Positions 12,850 through 25,800 of a DNA stretch of 64,000 nt are shown here, piece by piece. How positions within the stretch are numbered: position 1 is the first letter of the stretch; each line of letters starts with the position of its first letter. Origin of the DNA: Tubiluchus corallicola (lineage: Eukaryota > Priapulida > Priapulimorpha > Priapulimorphida > Tubiluchidae); the NCBI GenBank assembly GCA_030141605.1, contig JAQGDQ010000036.1:1-64000 (forward strand). The letters are read 5' to 3'. A program made the position numbers and the translations under genes. A model generated the notes under the pieces. The model was not told where the DNA came from and searched no databases. It saw nothing but the letters and a program-made list of their open reading frames with translations.

Positions 12850-13027
12850 AGGCAGATTTTCACTCAGTTTTCAACATTTTTATTAAAAAACACTCTACAA
12901 ATGGACGGATAAATATATCACATTAAATACACACACATGTAGAGTATGAAACTGGGACAGAATTTTTACTTAAGCCTAAAACACATCATTTAAAGACACC
13001 AAATATAGAAGCAATTACCAACACGAT

Positions 13028-13356
13028 TTATGCATTTTCACTCGGTCCACAATTCCGCAAGCTCAGTAATATTTGTGTGGCACTTTTTGGCCAACAAATT
13101 GCTTCTCATTCGGGTCAAAATTAGGTGGATCAGGTGCTGAAGAAATCAATGCACCCGGGTAGGTGTCTGCCTGGTTGACCTGTGGTGGAGATCCATCCGA
13201 TGTGTTAGAAATATCCCTAGGAGACTGCACTAACCCTTTAGGTGTCTTTAGCGGTGGAAGCTGTTGCTGCTTTGATAATTCTCCATGACAACTGCAGCTG
13301 GAGTTTGTTTATTAAAATCAGTGGTATTCCAAACTTGACTTTCACTGACTCGCAAG
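13028..13356 (-). pseudogene. Middle partial copy of the BBS4 terminal exon
   Basis: Same structure as the outermost copy: no acceptor, the same 1-base deletion near 13284, and a further small deletion near 13080 (GGCACTTTTTGG against GGCTACTTTTTGG). Not expected to be translated. Confidence 0.8.
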
Positions 13357-13542
13357 GCAGATTTTCACTCAGTTTTCAACATTTTTATTAAAAAACACTC
13401 TACAAATGGACGGATAAATATATCACATTATATACACACACATGTAGAGTATGAAGCTGGGACAGAATTTTTACTTAAGCCTAAAACACATCATTTAAAG
13501 ACACCAAATATAGAAGCAATTACCAACACGATTTATACATTT

Positions 13543-13896
13543 TCACTCGGTCCACAATTCCGCAAGCTCAGGAATCTTTGTGTGGCTACTTTTTTGGTCA
13601 ACAAATTGCTTCTCATTCGGGTCAAAATGAGGTGGATCAGGTGCTGAAGAAATCAATGCACCCGGGTAGGTGTCTACCTGGTTGACCTGTGGTGGAGATC
13701 CATCCGATGTGTTAGAAATATCCCTAGGAGATTGCACTAACCCTTTAGGTGTCTTTAGCGGTGGAAGCTGTTGCTGCTTTGATAAGTTCTCCATGACAAC
13801 AGCAGCTGGAGTTTGTTTATTAAAATCAGTGGTATTCCAAACTTGACTTTCACTGACTCGCAAAGCAGGACCAATCTTATCAGCAACATCTAGCAA
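13543..13896 (-). CDS. BBS4: BBS4 terminal coding exon (functional copy)
   Basis: 117 codons plus TGA. It opens with [14 protein letters not shown], matching the family's end-of-body helix, then gives a Pro/Ser-rich tail ending LAELWTE. The TTTTTTCTAG acceptor is present only here, not in the two downstream copies. Confidence 0.9.
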   Translation of the reverse strand: MLDVADKIGPALRVSESQVWNTTDFNKQTPAAVVMENLSKQQQLPPLKTPKGLVQSPRDISNTSDGSPPQVNQVDTYPGALISSAPDPPHFDPNEKQFVDQKSSHTKIPELAELWTE

Positions 13897-16800
13897 CTAG
13901 AAAAAATAAATTATGCTGAAGAACTCAGCAGAGTAGTAATATTCATATCTTTTCGGGCAATTGCCATTTTTTGCAAAAATTCTAATTATCTTGAATAAGC
14001 ACTTGCTACAAAAAAATCTATAAAGTTTACTTATTTTAAATCTTCTAATTAAAATCGTAACACAGTGATTTCTGAAATTAAAAACACCAAAACATATTAT
14101 AAAGAATTAAAAAAATAAAATATTAATAAAAATTAATTAATTAAAAATCTTAAGTGTAGATTGTTATGAATGATGTTACAAACCAATAAAAAAATAATTT
14201 TCGGTAACCGTACTTGAAAGACAGGAAATGCAAAAAAGTTGAAATGTGCAGCCAATACATGCCATAAACGACTAACCAACTACATTCCCCAGTCCTAAAT
14301 TCAACCTTTGTAGTCATGGCTCCTTCAAAAGTCAGGTCAGGAAGGCACATGACTTGCTTGCGTCACAACCCAGCTGTCCGCCATTTTTAGGGTAGTTGTA
14401 GTGGTAATCCCAAAGAACTCATTGACAAACAGATATATAAGACATAGTCCTCATTTGTTAAAGTCAAAGGTCTTTTGCACCTTTCAAAGTCTGTGTTGGA
14501 TATTGCAGCAACTACCGAGGCAGTATTTGGATTGACATTTGTTCAGGACTCAACTCGTAATGAAATTTTGGACACAACTTGCAAAGCAACTTCAACAAAA
14601 ATTAGTGATTCTGAAGTTTCGAAGTTTCGTGATATTTTGTGCAAAATTGTTTCCAAAATATATTCACCTGCGGCTCCATATTCAAGCAAAATCTTTAATA
14701 AGCAAACATTCGCGAAAAGATACGGCCAGTAAAAGTGCTGCTCAGCGGTAAAGTAATTTAATAATCTCAATTATAATGTTTACGTATAATGATAATTTAA
14801 TCCAACAATCACATAATCATATTTCTCGCTTGTAAAAAAAATGTTTGTTTAATGCAATGCTCCATTATTAAACATGCAGTTTATTTTTCTTACTAAATGT
14901 TTTATTATTTAAAACACTAAGTAATAATTTTGGAATTATTGAATTTTTTGAATTTTAGAACTTTGGAAGTTCTATGTAATAAAGAAAAGTTTTTAATTAA
15001 TGTAATGTTTCATTATTACACATGTATGTATTTTTCTAAAAATATATTATGTTTTATGCACTCAAAATTAAAAAAAATATTGTCTTTGAAACCTTATAAT
15101 CTTTGCGCTTGCGATGTTTGACTTGACTGAGTTTCGCAAAGTGTAACACATAGAAAAAGTGAACATTATGAAAAATAACATACATGTGACTGAAACAAGC
15201 TTTTCTATTCTTATAAATTATTTAGACACGATGGGAGGAAATAATAATAATTATGATTATTAGACAAGGTTAGCTTCATTTAGTACTGAACACAGTGATC
15301 AGAACGCATCAGACAAGATGTAATAAGCCCAAAAATGGCGGACAGCTGGGTTGTGACGCAAGCACGTCAAGTGCCTTCCCAACCTGTCTTTTGAAAAGGC
15401 CTTGCTTGTATTTGGCCAATGACATTCAACAGTACCATTGTTAGATTACTCACACAAGAACACACTTAAAATCCAGGCTGCATTCCAACATTTTCTGTCT
15501 TTCAAGTCTGGGTTTCAAAATTTAATTAATTGTGAGTTTGTAACATCAAAGTAAATTAATCTTTTAAAAAATCAATTTTTCATTGGAAAAACTCAAAACA
15601 AAGAAGCTGATAAAGTGCATAGAATAAATCTGTAATGGCTAAATATTGTCCCAAATGAAAATATGCAAAATGGAATAGAATGTAAAGGTATTTACAAGTT
15701 TTAGAATTTTTCACATTTACCTCCTTGTCGATTTCCACATTCTGTTGTTCCTGTTTTAAGGTATTTGTTCGAAATTCAAATTCCTTTAGCTGTTTTAAAG
15801 CGAGCTTCCGTTCTCCATTGTTGTAACAAAATACACAGTAGTTCAATGGAATTGACGGGTCTTTGCTAAATAACAAGAAATGAAAAAGATCATAGTGAAC
15901 AAAAAAGATGGGAATTAATTTACAATAGAAAGAATATAACAAATAATTCTTAACCATAATAACCATAATCCAAACTAGTAAAAAAATCTAAAATACCTAC
16001 AATAAAGAAATTACAAAACAATTTTACAGTACACATCTGCAAAGGCGTACAAATAACTGCCTGGCACACATTAATAATATATTTCTGCTATGCTGGACCA
16101 TGCTACGTGTTCAACTGAAAAATCAAAATTTGCATTTTGCGACTGTTTTTCATACAGACATTTTATTTCAGATCTCGTTCAAAGAAAAATGTCACTGTTA
16201 TGTTGTTATTTTTGTTCACTCATAATCATCATCATCATCATTGTGAAATCATGCAGTGGTATTAGTAGTATTATAATCATTAATATCATATTACTGCAGA
16301 AATGGCATGAAATAATAAATTAAAAATTCTGAGCCTAACATAAAAAAGCTTACTTGTCCAACAGCAGAGCCTTCTCATATGCTTGTTTAGCATTTTCAGT
16401 ATCCTCCAGCTGATTAAGTGAAACTAGAAGAAAAAAGCACTAATATGTAAAAACATACTAATTCCAATATACTTCATGCACTGCTCAAATACTGTCTCTA
16501 AACTTTGAGTTTTTAAAATACTCTTGGCTTCATATTAATTTTTACTGATCTGGCAAATGTGGAAAATGTTAGCATACATTTTACAGCTGCATTTCTAACA
16601 ATACTTTAGGTAACCTGAAAAGCAAATGACGATGCACACATTCCATAAAAACAAGATGGTAAACAATACTGACAAGCTTCAGGAAATGCTCATGACTGAA
16701 ACATTCGAGCAAACACAGTTAGAAAACCTCTGGATAAAACATACTGCAAAAATAGTAGAGCTTCTAAACTTGAATATCAAGACCTAAGTGTTTAGAAATT

Positions 16801-19800
16801 TCTTCCAGGTATGCTTGTTCGAAAAAGATTCTCTATAATATTCAAATACATGGGTTTAAATACCATGTGTGCTACATTCTTTCGAATGTTATTATGTTAC
16901 ACAAGGTGAAAAGTGTGCACATCATTAACTATTGTTGGGTAGGTAGCATTGGTCATTGAAAGCACCCAATACTAAAATTTCTTGCTTCAGACTTGTTCTA
17001 GTTTAAATTCTTTACAGAAGATGAGGTTTAGCAAAGCTCACAGAATTAAATCATAAGTAGGTAATTTAGGCATAAAATTAAGGCAGTGTGTGCTTTTAAC
17101 CACTAATGTTATTACAGAATTACAGTCAATGAAACACACAATTTCACCACATAGTGGTACAATATTTTTAAAACAGCTTCGAACACAGTTTCGCATACAT
17201 GACAAAGTTTTCAAACAACCTTCATAGCCAGAAACTAAACCCAAGGAAGTGGCGGCATCTATCAACACTAGGTTCGCACCAATTCCCTAAGCATCATGTG
17301 ATCCGTAATTCATATTTTAACACTTATTTATAATTCAATGCGAAATAAGCAACAGAGCTGCTTCCCACGAATGAGAGAAAACTACAAACTAAGAAGCATC
17401 CAAATCAGTAGTAATTTGGTGACTCACACACAAACAAATCACGTCAGTTAGAAATAATAAGCAAAGGCTGCACAACAATAAAAACAACAAAATTTTTAGA
17501 GCATATACTTACTTGCCATGAGCATATACAATTGTGCATTTGATGGCATATAATTAATAGCTGCACTAAGGAAATGAAATGCTGAAGCATATTGTTGCAT
17601 GGTAAGATGGACCAACCCTAAATTGTACAAAATTTGCCATTCAAAGGGAGCCAAGTAGTTTGCTCTTTTCAAACAGCTAATAGCCTGGAATAAAATGACA
17701 GAGAAAAACTTTAACTAACAGATTAGTCTAGCAAATATATAGGTAACAAATCCTACTTCTGAAAATAGGGACAGTTAAAATGGACAAACTTAATGCGAAT
17801 TTCTCATCTATTTGTTGTCTGTAGTCAAGCACCGAACAACACGTAATATCGTATCTTATAAACTGTTCATCAAAATGTTGATAAAGTTGCAGAAAACATA
17901 AAAAATAATATTCAGTACTTACAGCAACATATTTTTTCTTGCCAAAAAAGCACATTCCTATGTTATTCCAGAGAGGCGCACTTTCTGGTATTTCATTTGC
18001 TGCGATTCTGTATTTAGTAAGAGCAACATCAAAATCTTTATGTGTCTGCATCATACAACCTAAAATGTTACAATGCATTTCAATATGCAATACAGTGCAC
18101 CACCAATATTGACTATGACAATATTGTCATGCAGGCATATGGCTTTGGAAATTGTCGAGGAAAACCGTCTAGCAATCAAGCCGACATTTTTGAAATTTAC
18201 AACCAAAATGAATCAATTTGGATGCGGGTAAATGAAATTATGCAAAATCTAGCCTAAACAAATGTTTGCACAGTAAACTTTCCAGAACAGTTAGAATGTT
18301 AAGTATGATCTTTTAGCCTTTCAAGCTTGTTTAAAAATTTTGTTTTTTTTATTTTGCTTCGGCAATTTGCAGAACTCTGTAGCATACTTAGCTCAACTAT
18401 CAGAGGAACATCGAGTTTTGCAACTTGGTTAACTTATCTTGATGATTTAGAATGACTTTAATTAAACCCGCTCTGTGATGAAATGTATAGCTACATTCTA
18501 AAAATCCAAAAAAAATCATTTAAAGCTGCCACTGAAAGCTCAAAATGTAGTTTCAAAGCACAATATTATGCTTTTGGTATTAAAACTCCCAATAACATGT
18601 TTCATTACTAAACTGCAATTATGACATAAAAACCAAGCATCAATACAGAAAAATCTAATAAATGTTCAATTATTGACATCATTTTCAGATTACAAAATAC
18701 TGAAGTTATGTAAGTCACTGGCTCACTAAACCACATTTGCAAGTCTGGGACAAGTCTGCTCCACACTCTTCCCAGTACCTCCCTCCTCAACACACATGGC
18801 TATCCCAGGGGTGTCAGGTAAAATCACTTTCACAATGTGGACACCCTAACCAAAGTGAAGCAGTATAAAAAAAAGAAAACAGAAAAGCCTGGCTTTGAAG
18901 CTAAAAAAGTTTCTCTATAATGTTAACATTTATGTATACGCTAATAAAATAATTGTCCAACAAAAAAGAGAGGAAAAAAGGACAAGAGTACACTTGAATT
19001 ATATTTAATATGTATCCACGTTAAAAGAATATATAAAATGCAGAGGCAGAGTTCATAAAGCTACATAGAAATTTATTAACTTACCCGCAGCTAGAATACC
19101 ATCAAAGTAAGCTGGATTGTATGCTAAAGCATTTCCAAGATGCTCAAATGATTTCTGATAAGCCCGTGCTTGCAAATACAAAAGGCCCAACGTCGTAAGT
19201 AATTCTGGATTTTCCGGTGAAAATCTAAAAGGGAAAATTGCAATAACACATTAACATAATGATTTTAATTAAGGAGCTAGCCGAAAAAAGTATTTGGCTT
19301 TCCAAACATCACTTAGAGATTTGTTTTATTATAATGTATACATACATGAAGTTTTCCATTTAGAATTTTCACAGTTATGGCATAAACATATGTCCTCATA
19401 ATCTTTGATTATTATCTAGCAATAATTAAATAATCTTATTTTTGAAAGATTATATTATTAATTATTATAAATTATATAGGACTATAAGATTATTCCTCTG
19501 ATTGTGTTGTGCACATAGATGAAGTGAACTTATTCCATCAACAGATGGCGAAACTATCTCTCAACAAAATCACGGGCCTGACGGTTGCATGCAGCAATAT
19601 GCTGCATTACAAGAGTGTAATTACAGTCATCATGTTGGGAGCGGAATAGGCCACTAGCCGAAGTAGGTCAATTGGCGTACATTAGCAAGCCCAAGTAGGA
19701 TGTGTCGTACACATGGGTTAGCTCACCTAGGACGCGTCGTACATGGGCTGCCCAAATAAGACACTAGAGACAGGCCACGAATTGAGTCGTTAACCGTAAT

Positions 19801-22800
19801 GGCAGCGTGCATTGTCCTTATTTATTTAGTAATAATAACTGAAAACGTCAAAACACGTTGAATAATTAATGATACATTTGATAAAATAAAAGAATCTTAT
19901 TCTGAGCTAGTAGAACGGCCAATATTACTATATAATATAAAATTTGGCTTCGATACTAATCTTTTGAAGCGAAATAAGCCTGCTTTTTAGGCGATTCCAA
20001 CATTTGCTTAAGGTATATCATTTTTTTGTTTTGTCTTGCTTCACAGACAGGTGATCTGTTTCACTACTTCTTAAGCAAATAATTGTTTTCTACTAAGTAA
20101 ACGGGCTAGCAAGCTATGTGTTCTACATAGTTTCCCTCTTTAAAGCATTGGATACAGTTTAATGTCATGATGATGTTAATGGAGCTAATAATAATGATGA
20201 TATTATTGCAAAAAAAATACATTTGTAAATTGTCAAGGACTATCTATCATTATAATAACGTTACTTTTTTTCTAAAACAAATTTAGTTTTATTTTTTGTT
20301 ATAAACCATAATTCTCGACTCTCGACAGTGCCCTACTTGGGCTGAATATGTACGACACCGCTTTTCCGCAAATTTAGCACATGCGCTTTAACGGAAGAGT
20401 CCTACTTCGGCTACTGGCGTACACCACGCCCTACAATTATTATTCTATCGTTATCTGTAAACTACGGGGTTCACGTGTTGATAAATTATAATGTTACTGT
20501 TCTAAGCCATTAGGTAGCTATGTACTTAATTCACAGCCAACGTGACTGTGCATAATCTTAATATGGCGTTAAGTAAAATATACAAGATCTACATTGGCTG
20601 GTATGTGTTGTGCAATTTATTATTTATATGACTCTGTTATGAGGCTGATACACTTGCAGTTTAGGTGGTTCTTCTCATACAATACTACCTTCCTATATCA
20701 GTCCCACTGCCGACACTCTACCCCTTTCCCACTTCAAACCTCCCGCTCCATCGCCAAGAGTGCCAAGCTGTCCAACCCAACCTGCCACACCGCAAACTCG
20801 TCTAATTGATTGATTAACTGACTAGCTTAGCTAGCTAACTAATTAACAATGTTCGTACAGTCACCTTTTTTGTATGGTACGAAGTCTGAAATGTATGTAT
20901 GTTCCAATATTACTTATTTTATTGTATAAACCGCAACCAAGCTTTGATGGTTGCGCTTCATTTCAAAAGTGAAACAAAAGTTACAAAACAAAGCCGGTAG
21001 AGTTCCTCACTTACTGCCACACACAGACACTGCAAAGTGGTGCACATTGAGAAAATATGCGTGAAGCTTTTTTTAACGTTTCAGTAAGTTTACACTTCTT
21101 TTTTGTGAAGCTCTGTGAAGAGATTTCTTAGGCTGTGGGCGCACAGTAGTAGGTAAAGTGTATCACTTTCTGCTAACTTCCGAATGAAAATATTTCATGA
21201 AATCGCTCAATCTTAGTCCATTCTCGCGATGCTAACAGTAAGTTTTTTTGAAATTTAGGAGGTATGTTTCAACTTTTCTTTACATCAGTGTGCAGATAAA
21301 GGACGCACCTTTTTACTGTAGCCCTGCTTTCAGCAATATTTCTGATTTACGCAATTTGAGAGTGCCTTAAAAAAGAACCACCTAAGCCGCAAACTACCTC
21401 GATACGGTTATGACTTACGATAAGCCATTTTCTAGTTCTAAACTATTTGTGGTTTCAGTATTTGTAAACGTAAAGCAGACAGTTAGCTCTATTGTGTTGT
21501 CTGTTGTTAAATGCTAAAACTGCAGAACTGTTTTTGTACAAATTATATACAACACTTTTACTCTAGATCACTTAAAATTATTCTGAAAACCTCAGCCAAC
21601 AGATCACCTAAAATTGCATTTTTGTATGTTTCCAAAATTAAATTGTACTTTTTAGTATTGTACTGAACAGAATTAACAGTCTCCGTTTGTTTCAGGGCAA
21701 TTATTATTACCACAGGAATAGCTGGTTTTATTGCCACTAAAAATCAAGTAAATAATAACAGATACGAGAGAATGAAAATACGCCAACGCATAAAAAATTC
21801 TAATGTGGGAGACTATGAACCAAGTAGCCGAAGATTCTAAAAGATCAATCTTGCTACAGAGATAATCCCAAGATGGCTTCTTTAAATGTAGTTGAACTCT
21901 TGAACTACACACTGTTGATAAGCTAATACTGAGAGAAAAAATTGTACAGCATCGGCAGGATGCCAAAAAGTACACAGTATGAAAAAAGAATAACTGCAAT
22001 CGTTACTGCAGAGCTTTAACAAGTGGTAAATTGTAATAATATACCATATTATGATGTAAACACCAATGAGTCAATGACGCATAATATGAGGACCAGTGCC
22101 GGGTAGTAGCACAGCTGAGATTTGACAGCCTACTCAGTCTTTTTCATTAGCATTAGTTAACTGTTTTTTTATGAGTGGTGACCGAAAAGTAACATTAGAA
22201 CACATTATGGGCTAGTAGCTCCCGCTACATTACTTAATGAGCTTTCTTATAATATCCTGTGTTAAATGACTTACTTAATATTTTAACTTCTGAATATAGA
22301 TACTAAACTTTAAATGCAATAACTAAACTTCAAAGTTGAATTATTGTGATTCGCTTTGTCCACAAAGAGAAGTGTGTTGTAACAGGAAATAAGGGAACTA
22401 CTGGAAATGCTGCAAAAGCAATAGCTTTCCAAGGCATATCACGTGAAACAATAATAATTTTTCATTTTTGTATTCTCCTGTAATGTGGGCTAGAATAAGC
22501 AGTGTTGGGTTCAGCATAGTGATAAGCAACTCACTACTGCAGTTTGTTATATTTTCTTGGAGCAGTAAGTTAGCGAGCTACAATTTTTAAAGAATAAAAA
22601 ACAGCTTGTAGCATATTAAGATTATTAATAAGTAATATTAGCATATTACCATTAAATTAAAAGGCATGTAATGTTACAGTAACAATGGTACTTTATATAT
22701 TTTGAAAGTTTGCTTATTCAACACTTTCAAGCATAAAATGCATCATCTAACAGCTAATGTTGTTCATTTTACAAAAGTGGCACACCCTAAGTCATAAAAA

Positions 22801-25800
22801 AATGGGCTCCTCCACATTGATCACATGAATATTGTTCAGAATACTGCTATGGGATGCTCGTTGTACATATGTGACAAAATCAGCAATTAGGCCAGCTGTT
22901 CAGTTATCAGTAGAAGCTGAAGCTGGGTCAGTTGCTACTGCATCAGCTGACTCACACAATAAATCAGCTAGCTCGGTTGATTCAGCTGAGTTGGCTTAAA
23001 GAAAAAAATTGGCTAGTCAGCTAAAGCTAAGAATTTTTGTTAACTAGATAAATGATAAATTGAAGGTTAACTGTTAAATTATGGAGACAAATTTAAATAA
23101 TTAGTGTTGCTTTTACACTGAAAAAAGTGTGCAAATTCAAATAATGCATTAGACTTCAATTTTTTAATATTATAACAAAGCAATGACTTACTGCAAATAT
23201 AATTTAGTTCGAACACTTGGCAAGGCTTATCTTGATTATCGACGAATCAATACCAAAACACCAAATACACGTGACTAACGTTGCCTATTTGTGTATTTAC
23301 CAACTTTGTCATTCAAAAATTACTAGCACGTGCTGACTGTAAATCCGCAATACATTTGTCGTTTTTCAACCAGTGATTTGCAGTGTCAAGTGATTATTGC
23401 AAGAGCGAAAATCTTCACAGCCAGCATTTATGTTTATATTTATGCCAGCTATCAGCTAGCTCGACTCTCTCTGCCAGCCACTGAATGGCTGGCATGATTA
23501 AAGCTGGAGTTATAAGCCTCTAAACTGCAGGACCATTTCTTGACCTTTGTTTTGTGTTAGTCTCTGGATTTATGTGAAAAAAGTCGTAAGTAGATTCTCA
23601 CATTCTGAGAAACAATTGCTTCTCCTGCTTTTTTTAAATTAATGTTTTTTCTGTTTTTTCAGGTTATTAAGGTTTAGCTAAAGGTAGCAGATCAATCAGA
23701 AGATTTTTTTGCATTTAATGAAATATTAGTTATTTTTAATTTAACAGTTTGGTAAGGTAAAATGTAGCTGTTAGCTACAAGCTACCTACTTTTTAACAGC
23801 AGCTTATACCGAGATTAAGGACGATGAAATGGAGTGACAACTTTAATTAGTTTGCAGCCTTCTTCTATTTTTTTAATTTACCAGCTCTGTGCATTCCAAA
23901 ATATTTTGTCCATGTTTACCAGTTAACAGCAAACATGAAAAGTTTTAGCATACATGTACAATACTGGGCACGATAATAAATAGCTTTGTCGATAATTTTA
24001 CTTTGTCAGTAACTTTATACAAATACATATGTATATATATATATATATATGTATGTATATGTGTATGTATATATATGTATATATGTGTATATATATAGTT
24101 AACAACTTTGTCAATGTAAGTGACATGTTAAATTATCTTTAGAACAGCAATAATACATTGTAAGTTTGTGTCAACAGCAATTGTTATGACACTAATTTTT
24201 AAAACATAACAAAAACTGGAATCAGTTTGTTCATAAGCAAAATGCGATTATATAAAATTCATGTGATTGCATAAAATTCCAATGCATATGGTTACATTCT
24301 AGATTCATTCTTCTTGTGAAACTGCGAAAAAATTAGCAATACTTACTCTACGGCTCTTCTGTAAACATCTATTGCCATATTGACATCTGCCTCTTGAAGA
24401 AATACTTTACCAAGCATTACATAAGATTGTTCATTTCGATGCAATTGCAGCGATCTTTTGAAACACTCCTTGGCCTAAAAAGAAGTATCAGAAATGAGCT
24501 CGACATCAGAGACAGAAAATCTTACAAATGTCCTAAGTATTATAAGTTGACATCATAGTGAACTTAGCCCAGAGACAATAATAGAAGCATCTAGGATCAA
24601 GGTATAGTTGTGTATGTGTGGGTGGTCAGCAAAATTCGAAAAGTTGGACATATAATGTCAGTTTTATTAGAGTTTTAATGTACTTTCTAATACTATTGCT
24701 ATCTTCAAACATTATTTCAGTTATTGTTACACACTCGCTCACGGTATTAATTAGTAGTTTATATACACACCCAAGCATACATAAAGTTAAGTGATTTAAA
24801 ACTGTGATGATAATTTTAGCAAGATTATTTACCTTACGTTATTTATTATTCCGAAAAATTTCTTACAAACAGACTAAAAAAGGAGGCTTAATATTAAAAA
24901 CAATCAATCTGCAAAAAATCTCACCCATCTTGTCTGAAGTTGCTCCGTTACTGAAGGAAGTATTTTTGAGTATCATAAAATCTTTAAACCGTGAAGTTTT
25001 TAAGATATTTAGCACATAACATTTACTGGTTGGTGACTCGGTGGCAAGGCCAGTTGCTGAGGTAACTATGACAGTATATTTTGTTACAGCATACTTTGAG
25101 TGTACCATGGACTACATCCATTGGTATGCAAAGATTTTCCAGCCCTGCTTGACATTAAAGTATTTTAAAAATAAAAATTAGACTACATGGCGAAACTTTT
25201 TCGCTAGTATCATGAATGCCAAGTTCAAAATTTTAGGTAAAAAATGGCACTTGAGTTAATAAAAGCTGCACAGTTTAGGAAACTTACCTTAGATAAATCC
25301 TTTTGGTAGATATAACATACTCCCTGATTGTGGTACATTTTCTGTAAATTTGAAAGAAAGTGGGTTACCAGTTATGCACATTTTACATTGAAGCAAGTAA
25401 ATTGGAAAACATGTTCTCTACAACTTAAACAGTGCAGTAACCTGACAGAAATTAAGTAGCTTTACAGCACATCATTACTGTAGATGCTTTCCCTAGATAT
25501 TTAGCGTCTAGGATTTCTAATGTAATATTATATTCCTCACTGAGCAGGAAAGCTGTTGGGACACAAGTAACTCCTGCCTTGGTAATATATTTTTCTAGCA
25601 TTTTCCCAGTATGAATATTGAGTTTCGGTTGGCCTGTCTGTTAGTATTTGCCCAAAAATTTTCTCATCCATTGCCTTACAAAATATTATAGTTACCGTCC
25701 AGCTTGATTAGTGACTGTTTTATGTGTTTATTAAATTTTTGTGAAATTGTTGAAATGCCTAGTTGTTTGTTGACTGTAATATTGTAAACTTTCATAAACA

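Larger units (their letters stand above)
12349..13866 (-). repeat. Three tandem ~506-base units duplicating the BBS4 terminal exon and 3' end
   Basis: Units start at 12349, 12855 and 13360, each opening GATTTTCACTCAGTT on the plus strand, and are nearly identical. Each contains the 3' part of the BBS4 last exon (from inside the exon to past the stop), 3' UTR sequence and, on the minus strand, a TTTTTAATAAAAA polyadenylation-signal region. Only the unit nearest the gene joins the intact exon start and acceptor at 13896. The two outer copies share a 1-base deletion (GAGAATTATC where the functional exon has GAGAACTTATC), which shifts the frame. Confidence 0.92.

Noticed and set aside
19580-19602. 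Short hairpin ATGCAGCA..TGCTGCAT
   Set aside because: Too short to support a structural RNA or regulatory claim.
21673-21999. 108-codon minus-strand frame in a BBS4 intron
   Set aside because: Composition typical of AT-rich noncoding sequence; no BBS4 similarity, and it would disrupt the exon order.
22885-23045. Cluster of CAGCTG E-box-like motifs in a BBS4 intron
   Set aside because: It falls in repeat-like sequence built from GCTAG/CAGCT words, so the motif density probably reflects the repeat rather than an enhancer.
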